NCBI GenBank assembly: GCA_024635865.1
Contig: JAGXIB010000094.1
Coordinates: forward strand, 1-41,813
Direction: 5' to 3'
Length of the DNA stretch: 41,813 nucleotides
DNA from: Flavobacteriales bacterium
GTDB taxonomy: Bacteria; Bacteroidota; Bacteroidia; Flavobacteriales_D; Parvicellaceae
Shown: positions 33,591 through 41,813 of the stretch, one piece after another
Layout of the letters: each line of letters opens with the position of its first letter
Position numbering within the stretch: position 1 is the first letter of the stretch
Made by a program: the position numbers and the translations under genes
Notes under the pieces: model-generated
The model's database searches: none
What the model was told of the DNA's origin: nothing
Seen by the model: the letters and a program-made list of their open reading frames with translations, nothing else

Positions 33591-35909
33591 CTAATTCACA
33601 AACAACAACTTGGTTGCTATTTTATCAGAACCATCTTCGGTAACTAAAAAAACATAGTAAACTCCAGTTGCCACTCGTTCTCCAGATAGCGTTTTACCAT
33701 CCCAAACTGCTTGCCCTCCCAAAGAGGTTGTAGAAGCAACGAGGTTTCCACTTGCATCTGTAATTTTCACATCTGCACTGTTCGTTAAACCTTTTATTGC
33801 AATTTTCCCCTGATACTCAGGTCTTACAGGATTTGGATAAGCATAAACTTCATTAAAGGTTGCATTAGGTTCTGTAGCTTCTCCCTTAAAGCCCATAATT
33901 CCTTTATCAGTTCCTACATATACTTCACCTGTTTTAGGGTTAATAGCTAGCGCATTTATAGTATTAGAAAAGATGGGGCTATTCTCTGTTGTAAAAGAGT
34001 TAATCATTTCGGTACCATCAGCAGAAATTAAAAATAACCCTCCACCTTCTGTTGCAAACCACTTTCTATTCGCTCCATCTACCACAATTTCATTAATGTC
34101 TTCTGAACCCAACAACACTTCTAGGATTCCGTCTTGTTCAATTAAAATTTCTTGAGCATAATAATTCCCTCCTTCAAAGATGTTTCGAGGATAATAAATA
34201 ACTACTGGGCCATTTTCTGTCCCTAACCATATTGCTCCATTTTTATCTTCAACAATGGTATTTGTTATATCCGAAGGCAAAGCTCCACTTCCTTCAACTG
34301 TAGTTAATGTCTTAAACTGATCGTCTGTTTCGTCTTCTGGAGTTTTATTAAAATCATAAACCATTACTCCTCCTCCTTTTGCTCCCATCCAGAGATAACC
34401 GTTTGTCTTGTCTATATACAACTCTGTTACTATTCCTCCTTTCATTTCTGCACTACAGACAAAAGATTTCCATGTTCCGTCTATAGTATAAAGAGATAAG
34501 GGCTCATTTACAAACGCATTAGCCACCCAAAAATTTCCATCTTCGTCGAATGCAGAACCAGAAGCACATGTTTTTGTTAAATCTGTTAACCTTCTTTGTA
34601 ATGAAGAATTATACCAGGTATGTCTGGTCACATATTTTCCGTCTTTAATTTCTACAACTCCTCCCTTGAATGAACTAGCCATTATATGTGTTTCATCTAA
34701 TGGGTCTATAGCTATGTGAACAAAGTCAAAAATAGAGTCTACTTCAGAAAGCTCCACATTTGTTAACCCATTATACATTTCCCAGTCCTCAGAATTATAA
34801 TGATAAATTCCGTTCATATTAAATGTACTATTCCAAGCTGACCCTTCCGTTCTTCCCGAAGAAACCCAGAGGTCATTATTATTGGTTGCTAAATGAAAAA
34901 CATCATTAGAAAATGGACCTTGTAATAAGTAACTCTCAAAATTAAAATTATTAATGACCTTCACCATTCCATTATCTTTATCTGCAACCCAATAAGCTCC
35001 ATCATTCCAAATACATGAGTTAGGATTAACAAAACTTGTTTCCGCATAAGTATATAACAGTTCTACCTGTTGTAAGTTTTCATCTAGCTCTAAAACCCCT
35101 CTTTGGGTTGAGAGTAAGAGGTTATTGTCTTTAGGTTGAATGTCGAAGTAATCATTGTTTGAAAGGCTTGAAACTTTTCCAAAAACTCCATTTTCTAATT
35201 GGTAAAGGGTATCCGTTAAAAAGCCTGTATATTTTGCATTTAATAATAACCGACCACCAAAAGATGTAATAAAACTATAAGAAAGAGGAGCAATGTTATT
35301 TTCTATAGACCAATTAGTTGGATCTGATAAAAAAACTGACGAAAGTCCTGCTTTATATACTCCAGCATCTGTCGCTGCATAAATAGTATCTGTATTAATC
35401 GTTATATCATTGATCTTAACTTGTGAACCTCCAACTCCAATAATGTAAGTATCCTTAACTTCTTCTTTTTCAATATCAATAACAACAATTCCAAATCCAC
35501 AGGCCAAATAAGTTAAGTTCCCTGAAGAATAAACATTATAAACCCTCTTATCTCCTATAATATTACTAGAAACAATTCCCGACAAATTAATAATTTCTCC
35601 GTTTTTTATTAAATCGATATTTCCAGATTCGTATCCAACAACTATTGCTTTTTCTTGTTCATTTACTCCCATAATACTAATTGAAAAATCAGAAAGGGAG
35701 TTAATTTCAGTTAATCGTTCTATGCTATTATCATCTTCGTCTAAATAATACAATGAGTAGGGAGTTGCAGCATAGTACTTATTATCTAAGTGTACAATAT
35801 TAAGCACATTACGATAGGGTAAATACTCTTTCCAAGACCCCAACTCAAACCCTTGAGCTTGAGTCAAGAAACTTATAAATAAAATAACAATAATTAGAAT
35901 TGTTTTCAT
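33591..35909 (-). CDS. porZ: PorZ-like T9SS protein (two-component-regulator-type beta-propellers)
   Basis: 772 residues from the ATG at 35909, chosen for its signal peptide (MKTILIIVILFISFLTQAQ); the frame is open 24 codons further up, without a signal there. The mature start, FELGSWKEYLPYRNVLNIVHLDNKYYAATPYSLYYLDEDD, is the characteristic opening of PorZ, the T9SS component linked to anionic-LPS attachment of cargo in Porphyromonas. Two seven-bladed propellers are implied by repeated short motifs (AIWLGTENGPVVIY, RKWFATEGGGLFLIS, EVYVGTDKGIMGF). The C-terminal ~85 residues (VYAYPNPVRPEYQGKIAIKGL... VYYVFLV) are a T9SS C-terminal-domain-like fold. Symbol by similarity only; other propeller proteins share the blades. 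Confidence 0.8.
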   Translation of the reverse strand: MKTILIIVILFISFLTQAQGFELGSWKEYLPYRNVLNIVHLDNKYYAATPYSLYYLDEDDNSIERLTEINSLSDFSISIMGVNEQEKAIVVGYESGNIDLIKNGEIINLSGIVSSNIIGDKRVYNVYSSGNLTYLACGFGIVVIDIEKEEVKDTYIIGVGGSQVKINDITINTDTIYAATDAGVYKAGLSSVFLSDPTNWSIENNIAPLSYSFITSFGGRLLLNAKYTGFLTDTLYQLENGVFGKVSSLSNNDYFDIQPKDNNLLLSTQRGVLELDENLQQVELLYTYAETSFVNPNSCIWNDGAYWVADKDNGMVKVINNFNFESYLLQGPFSNDVFHLATNNNDLWVSSGRTEGSAWNSTFNMNGIYHYNSEDWEMYNGLTNVELSEVDSIFDFVHIAIDPLDETHIMASSFKGGVVEIKDGKYVTRHTWYNSSLQRRLTDLTKTCASGSAFDEDGNFWVANAFVNEPLSLYTIDGTWKSFVCSAEMKGGIVTELYIDKTNGYLWMGAKGGGVMVYDFNKTPEDETDDQFKTLTTVEGSGALPSDITNTIVEDKNGAIWLGTENGPVVIYYPRNIFEGGNYYAQEILIEQDGILEVLLGSEDINEIVVDGANRKWFATEGGGLFLISADGTEMINSFTTENSPIFSNTINALAINPKTGEVYVGTDKGIMGFKGEATEPNATFNEVYAYPNPVRPEYQGKIAIKGLTNSADVKITDASGNLVASTTSLGGQAVWDGKTLSGERVATGVYYVFLVTEDGSDKIATKLLFVN

Positions 35910-36037
35910 GCCGTAAAAATAGGAATACGTTTTATATCCCTTATAACTATTCTTAAGTATTTTTATTGTTTTACTCCCCATCTCTTGAAAAAAAACAATT
36001 GATTTTATATAAAAACAGATGAGCTTAGACTAAAAAA

Positions 36038-36874
36038 TTAATAAGGTAACCGAACTCCTTGTAATTTAGTTTCTTCCTCTGGTAGTATTTCGCAATTGTC
36101 CCAAAGCCCTGTTTTTAAAGTAAGGGCATATTCTTTTGGTAATTGATTCGATAACATTAAAGCTGAAGCTTCTTCATGATTATAGGTAAAAGAGTAATGC
36201 TCATAAAACAACTCTCCTTTCTCATCAGTGTCTAAAATTAAATACCAAACTCTAGCTGTTCCATCGTTTGCAGGCATACCGATTACACCAGCGTTTATCC
36301 AGCATTTATTTTCTTTTGAATGATTAAAAGGTAATCCGCTATGTCCTGCTAAAATTAGGTCAGCCTTTGTCTCTTTAAAGTTCTTTTCTTTTTCGGACCA
36401 ATCAGTAGATTTATAAATATAACCTGCCGTTTCAAAATAAGAACCGTGTAATACAAAACCCTTATGATTTAAGTATTCAAACTGAATAAAATCTGGTAAG
36501 TCCTTCATCCAATTAATAGAGTCTTCACTTAGTTTAGATTTAGAATAAGGATACCATTGAGTAGAAAAAACATCACAGCGACTTCCTTCTTTAAATTCAC
36601 AACCACAATCTAATTGATCTTCTCTTAGTTGAACCTCAACGTTCCCAACTATAGTATTTATCCCCCAAGCTTTATTTAACTGAACCACTTCTTCTGGTTG
36701 AGCACAATACCCTACTATGTCTCCTGTATTTATAATATTAGAAGGTGGGATTTTTAAATCAGCGGCAACTTCTTGCAACTTTTTAAATGCCTCTAGATTA
36801 CTGTAAGCACCGCCAAATACCAGTACTTTCCCAGATAGCTTTCCTATATTTTTAGTTACTTTTTTTCGTTCCAT
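36038..36874 (-). CDS. Metallophosphoesterase-family protein with variant metal motifs
   Basis: 278 residues from the ATG at 36874 (MERKKVTKN); a longer frame runs back to 36928. The calcineurin-like fold is recognisable: VLVFGGAYSNLEAF (motif I), NTGDIVGYCAQPEE (motif II), GNVEVQLRED (motif III), VLHGSYFE (motif IV) and ILAGHSGLPF (motif V). Compared with the usual DxHGN / GD / GNHD / GH.H set, motif I lacks the Asp and His, GNHD is GNVE and GHTH is GHSG. A CGCEFKEGSRC cysteine cluster follows motif III. I believe a similar cysteine-bearing subfamily exists in Proteobacteria, so this looks like a distinct family rather than decay. It overlaps the symporter gene by 19 bases. Confidence 0.82.
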   Translation of the reverse strand: MERKKVTKNIGKLSGKVLVFGGAYSNLEAFKKLQEVAADLKIPPSNIINTGDIVGYCAQPEEVVQLNKAWGINTIVGNVEVQLREDQLDCGCEFKEGSRCDVFSTQWYPYSKSKLSEDSINWMKDLPDFIQFEYLNHKGFVLHGSYFETAGYIYKSTDWSEKEKNFKETKADLILAGHSGLPFNHSKENKCWINAGVIGMPANDGTARVWYLILDTDEKGELFYEHYSFTYNHEEASALMLSNQLPKEYALTLKTGLWDNCEILPEEETKLQGVRLPY

Positions 36875-38208
36875 TTTTTTAAAGTGATAGCAAATATATA
36901 AAGTATAAAACACCCTAAGAGTCCCCAAAAATTAGCCCAAAGCAAATCAGCATATTTTCCCGTTGTAAAAACTAAGCTTTTTGGGAAATATCCAATTGCT
37001 AAAATAAGACCAACTAATATTCCAAAACCAACTGGTAAGTGAAAAGCTAAAGAAGATGTTTTCTGATTCCATAATAAAAAAACTGGGGCTAAACCCATTA
37101 CCATCGTCCCACTGATTGTTGTTGCAGATAAAATTTCAGGATTTAGAAAAACTGGAATCGTTCCCAGAAGAGTAATCACCACCATTGCTAACCTTCCTTT
37201 TTTTAAGGAATGGTTTTTACCAAGGTCTATCACTACTAATTTCGAAAATGATGAAAAAGCAGAATCTAAAGTAGATGCTGCAGAAGTAATCATAATGAAA
37301 TTAACGACTAACATCACCGTTAGTCCTAATAGCTTTCCAACTTCCAAAGTTGCTTGACCATCCAATCCTTTTGTTTGGGCATAGACTCCTACTAAGCTAA
37401 ACAATGCAATAGAAATGAACCCGATTAATGCAGCCCATAAAAAACTCTTTAATGTTGTTTTTGGACTACTTAGAAAACCTCTGTCTGTTAATACTGGGTC
37501 GTGAAATGGGTAACTAAAACATTGTAACAATGCAGCGAAAAAGAGGTTTACACCTGTTGCCATTTCCCACGATCCGGTGTGCAACAATTCGGTAACATTC
37601 GTTTCTGAATCTGAAAAAATTAACCCTAACAATAAAAAAAGCATAATGCCAAAAAACACCATTTGAATTGCATCTGTTAATAAGGAACTTCTCATTCCTC
37701 CTTTAATCGTGTATGCTAAAGTCAACAAAGTAAAAACAATAACTGCCGAATAATAACCTGTAGTGCCTGCTTCTCCAAAGTAACTGCCAATAACCATTGT
37801 ATTGGACCAAACTTCATTAAACAATCTAAACCCAATAAGAATGGAAAAAACGACTACTGCGCTTCTCCCAAATTTAGTTTGCAAAAAGTGATGGATACTT
37901 TTAAAATTTCCTTTTACCCTTAGTTGATAAATAACCAAACCGGCTACCACAAATGAGAAATAATAAATAGCATACGCGACTCCTCCAACAATGCCGAATG
38001 CTAACCCTAAATTAGCTGCATTTGTAATCGACTTTGCAAAAATCCAGGAAATAACTAAACTACTCGTGAGTAGAAAAATAGATGGTTGTTTATTTTCATT
38101 AGCGCTTGCGGTAAAAAACTGACCAACAGTTTTTACTTTTGGTGCGATTAAGAAAAAAACAACTCCAAACAGAATTAAAACAATCCACTGTATATAAACT
38201 GGGTTCAT
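36856..38208 (-). CDS. Sodium:solute symporter family transporter
   Basis: 450 residues with about 12 hydrophobic helices, the SSS (solute:Na+ symporter) fold. Characteristic parts: VKTVGQFFTASANENKQPS near the N-terminus, SLVISWIFAKSITNAANLGLAFG (first unwound helix region), a central YTIKGGMRSSLLTDAIQM, and TSAASTLDSAFSSFSKLVVIDLG, the 'S..STLD' Na2-site helix. The substrate is not deducible. It sits 11 bases after the SusD-like gene and overlaps the phosphoesterase, strongly suggesting translational coupling. The operon would carry a nutrient across the outer membrane (SusCD) and then the inner membrane (this protein). Confidence 0.92.
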   Translation of the reverse strand: MNPVYIQWIVLILFGVVFFLIAPKVKTVGQFFTASANENKQPSIFLLTSSLVISWIFAKSITNAANLGLAFGIVGGVAYAIYYFSFVVAGLVIYQLRVKGNFKSIHHFLQTKFGRSAVVVFSILIGFRLFNEVWSNTMVIGSYFGEAGTTGYYSAVIVFTLLTLAYTIKGGMRSSLLTDAIQMVFFGIMLFLLLGLIFSDSETNVTELLHTGSWEMATGVNLFFAALLQCFSYPFHDPVLTDRGFLSSPKTTLKSFLWAALIGFISIALFSLVGVYAQTKGLDGQATLEVGKLLGLTVMLVVNFIMITSAASTLDSAFSSFSKLVVIDLGKNHSLKKGRLAMVVITLLGTIPVFLNPEILSATTISGTMVMGLAPVFLLWNQKTSSLAFHLPVGFGILVGLILAIGYFPKSLVFTTGKYADLLWANFWGLLGCFILYIFAITLKKWNEKK

Positions 38209-38219
38209 TTACTAACTAT

Positions 38220-39668
38220 TTAATTGATGTCCCACCAAACCTTAGTATTTATACTATTCCCATTGGTAGCTGTTGCTGCATTAAAGTTTGTTTGGTTTAA
38301 TGCTTGTTCATCACTTGGGTAAGGCATTCTTGTTGGAATTAAATCATTGTTCAAACTTCCAGAAATTGTTTTTAAAGCTGGAAAACCAGTTCTTCTGTAT
38401 TCAATCCAACTTTCGTATCCGTTTATTGAACTTGCAATCCACTTTTGCGTTATAATTTGCGCTATTACATCCGCTCCATTACTCCCGAAACTAGCATTCC
38501 CAGTTGTTAAATAATCACTAGGAATAGTTGTGTTCCAGTAATCAAAAGCCAATTGAACTCCTTGATTATAATGTTGCTGACTATTTGCTGTTATGAGTCC
38601 ACGTTCTATAGCCTCAGCGATAAGAAAATGTGTTTCCCAAGCTGTCATGAAGTTAGCTTTTAAAGTGCTTGTGTTTTCTCTAAAAATAGTTCCTGTAAGT
38701 GAGTAATCAGAAACAGAAATAGATGTTTGAGAAGCATCAGGACCATTTAATAATCCTTCATAAATAGTTCCTGTATTGTCATTTCCTTTAGGACGATATA
38801 AAACATTCATTCTTGGATCATTGTACTGATTTAAAATTTCTTCGGCAGTTAATGATAAAATAAACGAGTTAAAATCTCCATCTCTTAAATTCGCCATTCT
38901 AAAATTATTAGGACGGCTATTTGTAAAGTTAAAAACTGCATTTTGACTATTTGAGGCTTGGTAATTACCAGCATCATATATAGCTTGTAATTCTGCTCCA
39001 ACACTAACTCTATCTGAAATACGCATCAAATATTTTATTTGTAGTGACTTAGCAAAAGTAATCCAAGCCGCTAAATCTCCATTAAATAAGATGTCTCCAT
39101 CTAATGTTTGAACTCCTTGATATGCTTCTAATGCAGCTATTCCTTTCTTTAAGTTATCTAAAATTCCATCAACTCCAGTATAAATAGACTCTTGACTATC
39201 GTAAACAGGAGTAACGTTTCCTTCACTACCTTTTATTGCTTCAAAATAAGGAACATCTCCATAAATATCGGTTAAAGCTGCAGCCATATAAGCTTTTAGA
39301 ATTAATCCAGGACCTTCATAAACAGCATTTGTAGACGACTCTTTCGCTTTAGCTAGCATCAATTCATTATCTCTAAGATTCGTGTAGATAATTGGCCAAG
39401 GATTCCCTCCTAATTGAGGAGAACTTAAGTTATGCCGATCAAATAAATTAAAATCAATCATTGTAAAATGCTGTCCTAATAAATTACCTGCAACAAAACC
39501 TTCATAAGACATTTGTTCTGCGTAATCAAAAAGAACTTGTCTCAACAAAAGTGATGGCTGAACATTATTCGGCGCATTTGGGTTAGTATTTAATTCTTCA
39601 AATTTTTTGGTGCAAGAAGTTATGATTAAAACAACTAGCAAACTTATTCCTATTCTTAATTTCATCAT
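38220..39668 (-). CDS. SusD/RagB-family outer-membrane lipoprotein
   Basis: 482 residues (start at 39668, with a second ATG at 39665). The lipoprotein signal ends ITSC (C19), then TKKFEELNTNPNAPNNVQ, the standard 'F...N.NPN' opening of SusD-like proteins (SusD-like_2/PF12771 type). The body is helical, with TPR-like stretches such as ILDNLKKGIAALEAYQGV and FAKSLQIKYLMRIS, and the late segment IAQIITQKWIASSINGYESWIEYRRTGFP, found near the end of this family. It caps the SusC barrel and binds substrate on the cell surface. The SusC-like partner is directly upstream, 28 bases away. Confidence 0.95.
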   Translation of the reverse strand: MMKLRIGISLLVVLIITSCTKKFEELNTNPNAPNNVQPSLLLRQVLFDYAEQMSYEGFVAGNLLGQHFTMIDFNLFDRHNLSSPQLGGNPWPIIYTNLRDNELMLAKAKESSTNAVYEGPGLILKAYMAAALTDIYGDVPYFEAIKGSEGNVTPVYDSQESIYTGVDGILDNLKKGIAALEAYQGVQTLDGDILFNGDLAAWITFAKSLQIKYLMRISDRVSVGAELQAIYDAGNYQASNSQNAVFNFTNSRPNNFRMANLRDGDFNSFILSLTAEEILNQYNDPRMNVLYRPKGNDNTGTIYEGLLNGPDASQTSISVSDYSLTGTIFRENTSTLKANFMTAWETHFLIAEAIERGLITANSQQHYNQGVQLAFDYWNTTIPSDYLTTGNASFGSNGADVIAQIITQKWIASSINGYESWIEYRRTGFPALKTISGSLNNDLIPTRMPYPSDEQALNQTNFNAATATNGNSINTKVWWDIN

Positions 39669-39696
39669 CTAACTTTTAAGTATTATAAAGTTGTTT

Positions 39697-41813
39697 TTAA
39701 AATTTATATCCTACTTTAAATCCAAAACTTCTTGCAGTAGCATAAGAAATATCTTCTACACCACTCAAAATTTGATTTCCTTGAACAGCTATTTGCTCAG
39801 GATCGAAGTGAGGTATTTTACTCCATGCAAATAAGTTTCTTCCGATAAAAGCAACTCTTAAATCACGTCCTTTTTTTAGTAATCCTTTTTCTTTGTTCGA
39901 CTTGAATGAATAACCTATTGAAAACTGTCTTAGCTTTAAATAACTAGCATCGTAAGTATTGTTCTCTTCATGGTTTCTATCATAATATTGTCTGTAATAA
40001 CTTTCTGCAGTTATAGCAGTTGTATTTTCTACCCAAACAGGGTTCTCTTCTGTACCACTATTTACAACACCTGCTGCAACAATACCTGCTTCTGGTCTAT
40101 CTGCTGTTTCTTCTAATTGACCAGCGACACCAGCTAAAGCTAACGTTCTTGAAACAATTTCTCCACCTTGACGCCAATCTAGTAAGAATGAAAAATCAAC
40201 GTTTTTATATCTAAAGCTATTATTAATTCCAATAGCAAAATCGGGGTTTGAATTCCCTAACTTAATTAACTCTTCATTGGCAATATAATTTCCACTCGCA
40301 TCTACAATGAAATCTCCATTTTCGTTTCTTTGGTATCCTGTTCCATAAATATCTCCTATTCTACCACCTTCTTCTACTTGAAACCAAACCGTTTGATTTA
40401 CATTATCATATACTCTTGAATATCCTAATGTGATTTTATCTACACCTTTTGGGAGTTCTTCTACTGTTGCTCTATTTGTACTAAAGTTTAACTGAGTTGT
40501 CCATTCAAAATTTTCTTTTCTAATTGGTGTTATGTTAGTGATTACCTCGATACCTTTAGACCTAACCGCTCCTCCATTTACAACCTGTTGCATTGCTCCA
40601 GAAGTGATAGAAACAGGTAATGAAAGAATTTGATTTTTAGTTAATTCATTATAATAAGTCACATCAAAACTTAATCTGTTTTTGAAAAATCCTATTAACC
40701 CTCCAAACTCAACAGCTGTTGTTTTTTCTGGAGATAAATTAGTATTCGCTAATAAACTAGCCCCACTAAAAGTTGGCTGAGAGTAAACAGGTGTTCCCGA
40801 TACAAATGTGCTAGAAGTGCTATAAGGATCAGTATCGTTACCAACTTGAGCTAAACTAGCTCTAACCTTTGCAAATGAGATCCATTTTGGTAACTCAATT
40901 GTATTAGAAAGTAGATAACTTGCAGAAGCAGAAGGGTAAAAGAACGAAGTATTAGCTGTTGAAGTTGGTGTAGCTAAAGCACTAGACCAATCGTTTCTTC
41001 CTGTTACATCTAAATAAAGAAAATCTTTATATCCTAAACGAGCGATACCATATAAACTGTTGATTCTCTTTTGAGCTTTTTGCTGTAAAATTTGAATTGG
41101 AGAAGCTGCATTCGAAAAGTTAAATGTTCCCGGTTGAGCTAAAGATAAAGTCTGAGATTGTTCTGTTTGAGCATCTTGATCCATTCTATTTCCTCCTAAA
41201 GAAAAGTCTGTAGTAAAGTCTCCTACTATTCTTTTATAGTTGAACAAAAAGTTAGTATTAACTTCTCTAAAGAAAACTCCTTGTTCTGCGTAAGCTCCAG
41301 TTTTAAAACGATTAGAACTATAAGCTCTTCTATATTCTCTATTTTCATTGGAGTAATCCATTCCGCTTTTTACGATTAAATTTAAATTCTCAGTAAAATT
41401 ATAGCTTGCAGAAATGTGCCCTAATAAACGATCTCTATTGAATGAGTTTCTATTTTCTAATAGAATAAAATAAGGATTATCGAAGTAAGTATAGTTAAAG
41501 TTATACTGCTGAACACCCTCTAGACCAGGCTGCCAATAATCGACTAAGCTTTCTGTGTTTAAAGACCTTGGACCCCATGCTACCATAGAATAACCGATAT
41601 TTTCTGAACCATAACCGCCAGATGGCCTATTGTCGCTTTGAGAATTGATGTAATTAATAGAACTATTAAAACTTAATTTACTTGAAGGTTTATAGGTCAT
41701 CCTAGCTGCCATCGTCTTACGATCTAAATTAACTCCTGGAATAATAGATTCACTTCTTAAATCGGTATATGAAGCATAAACACTTCCTTTATCAAATCCA
41801 TTTGAAACTGAAA
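39697..41813 (-). CDS. SusC/RagA-family TonB-dependent outer-membrane transporter (partial)
   Basis: The frame remains open to the window edge, so the N-terminal plug and signal peptide are missing; about 705 residues are visible, all beta-barrel. Recognisable SusC features: ASASYLLSNTIELPKWISFAKVRASLAQVGNDTDP, LSPEKTTAVEFGGLIGFFKNRLSFDVTYY, SVSITSGAMQQVVNGGAVRSKGIEV, NVDFSFLLDWRQGGEIVS, DASYLKLRQFSIGYSF and a terminal strand ending in VGYKF. SusC proteins import large substrates with energy from TonB. First visible gene of the minus-strand SusC-SusD-symporter-phosphoesterase operon, whose promoter lies outside the window. Confidence 0.95.
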   Translation of the reverse strand, partial: SVSNGFDKGSVYASYTDLRSESIIPGVNLDRKTMAARMTYKPSSKLSFNSSINYINSQSDNRPSGGYGSENIGYSMVAWGPRSLNTESLVDYWQPGLEGVQQYNFNYTYFDNPYFILLENRNSFNRDRLLGHISASYNFTENLNLIVKSGMDYSNENREYRRAYSSNRFKTGAYAEQGVFFREVNTNFLFNYKRIVGDFTTDFSLGGNRMDQDAQTEQSQTLSLAQPGTFNFSNAASPIQILQQKAQKRINSLYGIARLGYKDFLYLDVTGRNDWSSALATPTSTANTSFFYPSASASYLLSNTIELPKWISFAKVRASLAQVGNDTDPYSTSSTFVSGTPVYSQPTFSGASLLANTNLSPEKTTAVEFGGLIGFFKNRLSFDVTYYNELTKNQILSLPVSITSGAMQQVVNGGAVRSKGIEVITNITPIRKENFEWTTQLNFSTNRATVEELPKGVDKITLGYSRVYDNVNQTVWFQVEEGGRIGDIYGTGYQRNENGDFIVDASGNYIANEELIKLGNSNPDFAIGINNSFRYKNVDFSFLLDWRQGGEIVSRTLALAGVAGQLEETADRPEAGIVAAGVVNSGTEENPVWVENTTAITAESYYRQYYDRNHEENNTYDASYLKLRQFSIGYSFKSNKEKGLLKKGRDLRVAFIGRNLFAWSKIPHFDPEQIAVQGNQILSGVEDISYATARSFGFKVGYKF

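Noticed and set aside
40020-40214. Small Leu/Gln-rich open frame opposite the SusC gene.
   Set aside because: Antisense shadow of the barrel coding sequence, with no start signal or domain.
1-41813. CRISPR arrays, insertion sequences, prophage, integrons, rRNA or tRNA genes.
   Set aside because: No regularly spaced repeats, transposase or integrase motifs, terminal inverted repeats, or recognisable rRNA/tRNA sequences were seen on either strand.

Overview
The window is AT-rich DNA from a member of the Bacteroidota, most likely a free-living Flavobacteriales-type organism. The evidence is a SusC/SusD pair, type IX secretion (T9SS) cargo with C-terminal sorting domains, PorV/PorQ- and PorZ-like proteins, DUF1573 and TlpA/DUF4369 proteins, weak ribosome-binding sites, and several TAnnTTTG-type promoter -7 elements. 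I see no rRNA, tRNA, CRISPR array, insertion sequence or phage. No gene-free stretch exceeds 300 bases.

Layout: (1) 1-5707 (+): end of a TonB-dependent receptor, a 1391-residue secreted protein and a PorV/PorQ-like barrel, an outer-membrane/T9SS trio. (2) 5798-7222: greA and a HIT-family gene overlapping as TAATG, converging on ruvC. (3) 7287-13810 (+): a flippase-like membrane protein, then a tight run of a MuiA/DUF4139 protein, a processive family 2 glycosyltransferase, an OppC/DppC-like permease and an NtrY-like sensor kinase. (4) 13823-16261: a beta-helix lipoprotein and a small T9SS cargo protein. (5) 16303-19092 (-): a surface-glycan operon (GT4, zinc-ribbon methyltransferase, GT2). (6) 19166-24862: an S4 RNA-binding protein, a sigma-54 activator lacking its DNA-binding domain, two divergent DUF1573-type proteins (one ending OmpA-like, one with a von Willebrand A domain), and a TlpA-like lipoprotein. 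(7) 24940-30733: gpmI with an apparent frameshift, an ABC ATPase, a permease fused to a complete periplasmic TlpA-like module, and a sensor kinase whose first membrane helix is out of frame with its only ATG. (8) 30876-35909: an orphan 77-residue protein, an M14 carboxypeptidase exported by T9SS, and a PorZ-like protein. (9) 36038-41813 (-): a SusC-SusD-sodium symporter-metallophosphoesterase operon, with SusC running off the end.

The most noteworthy items are the ABC permease-thioredoxin fusion beside a stand-alone paralogue of its thioredoxin half, the SusCD/symporter/variant phosphoesterase uptake locus, the sigma-54 activator without a HTH, and two homopolymer-associated frame breaks at the starts of gpmI and a histidine kinase. 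The two frame breaks could be real or could be assembly errors. Protein families were recognised by eye from motifs; no database search was run.
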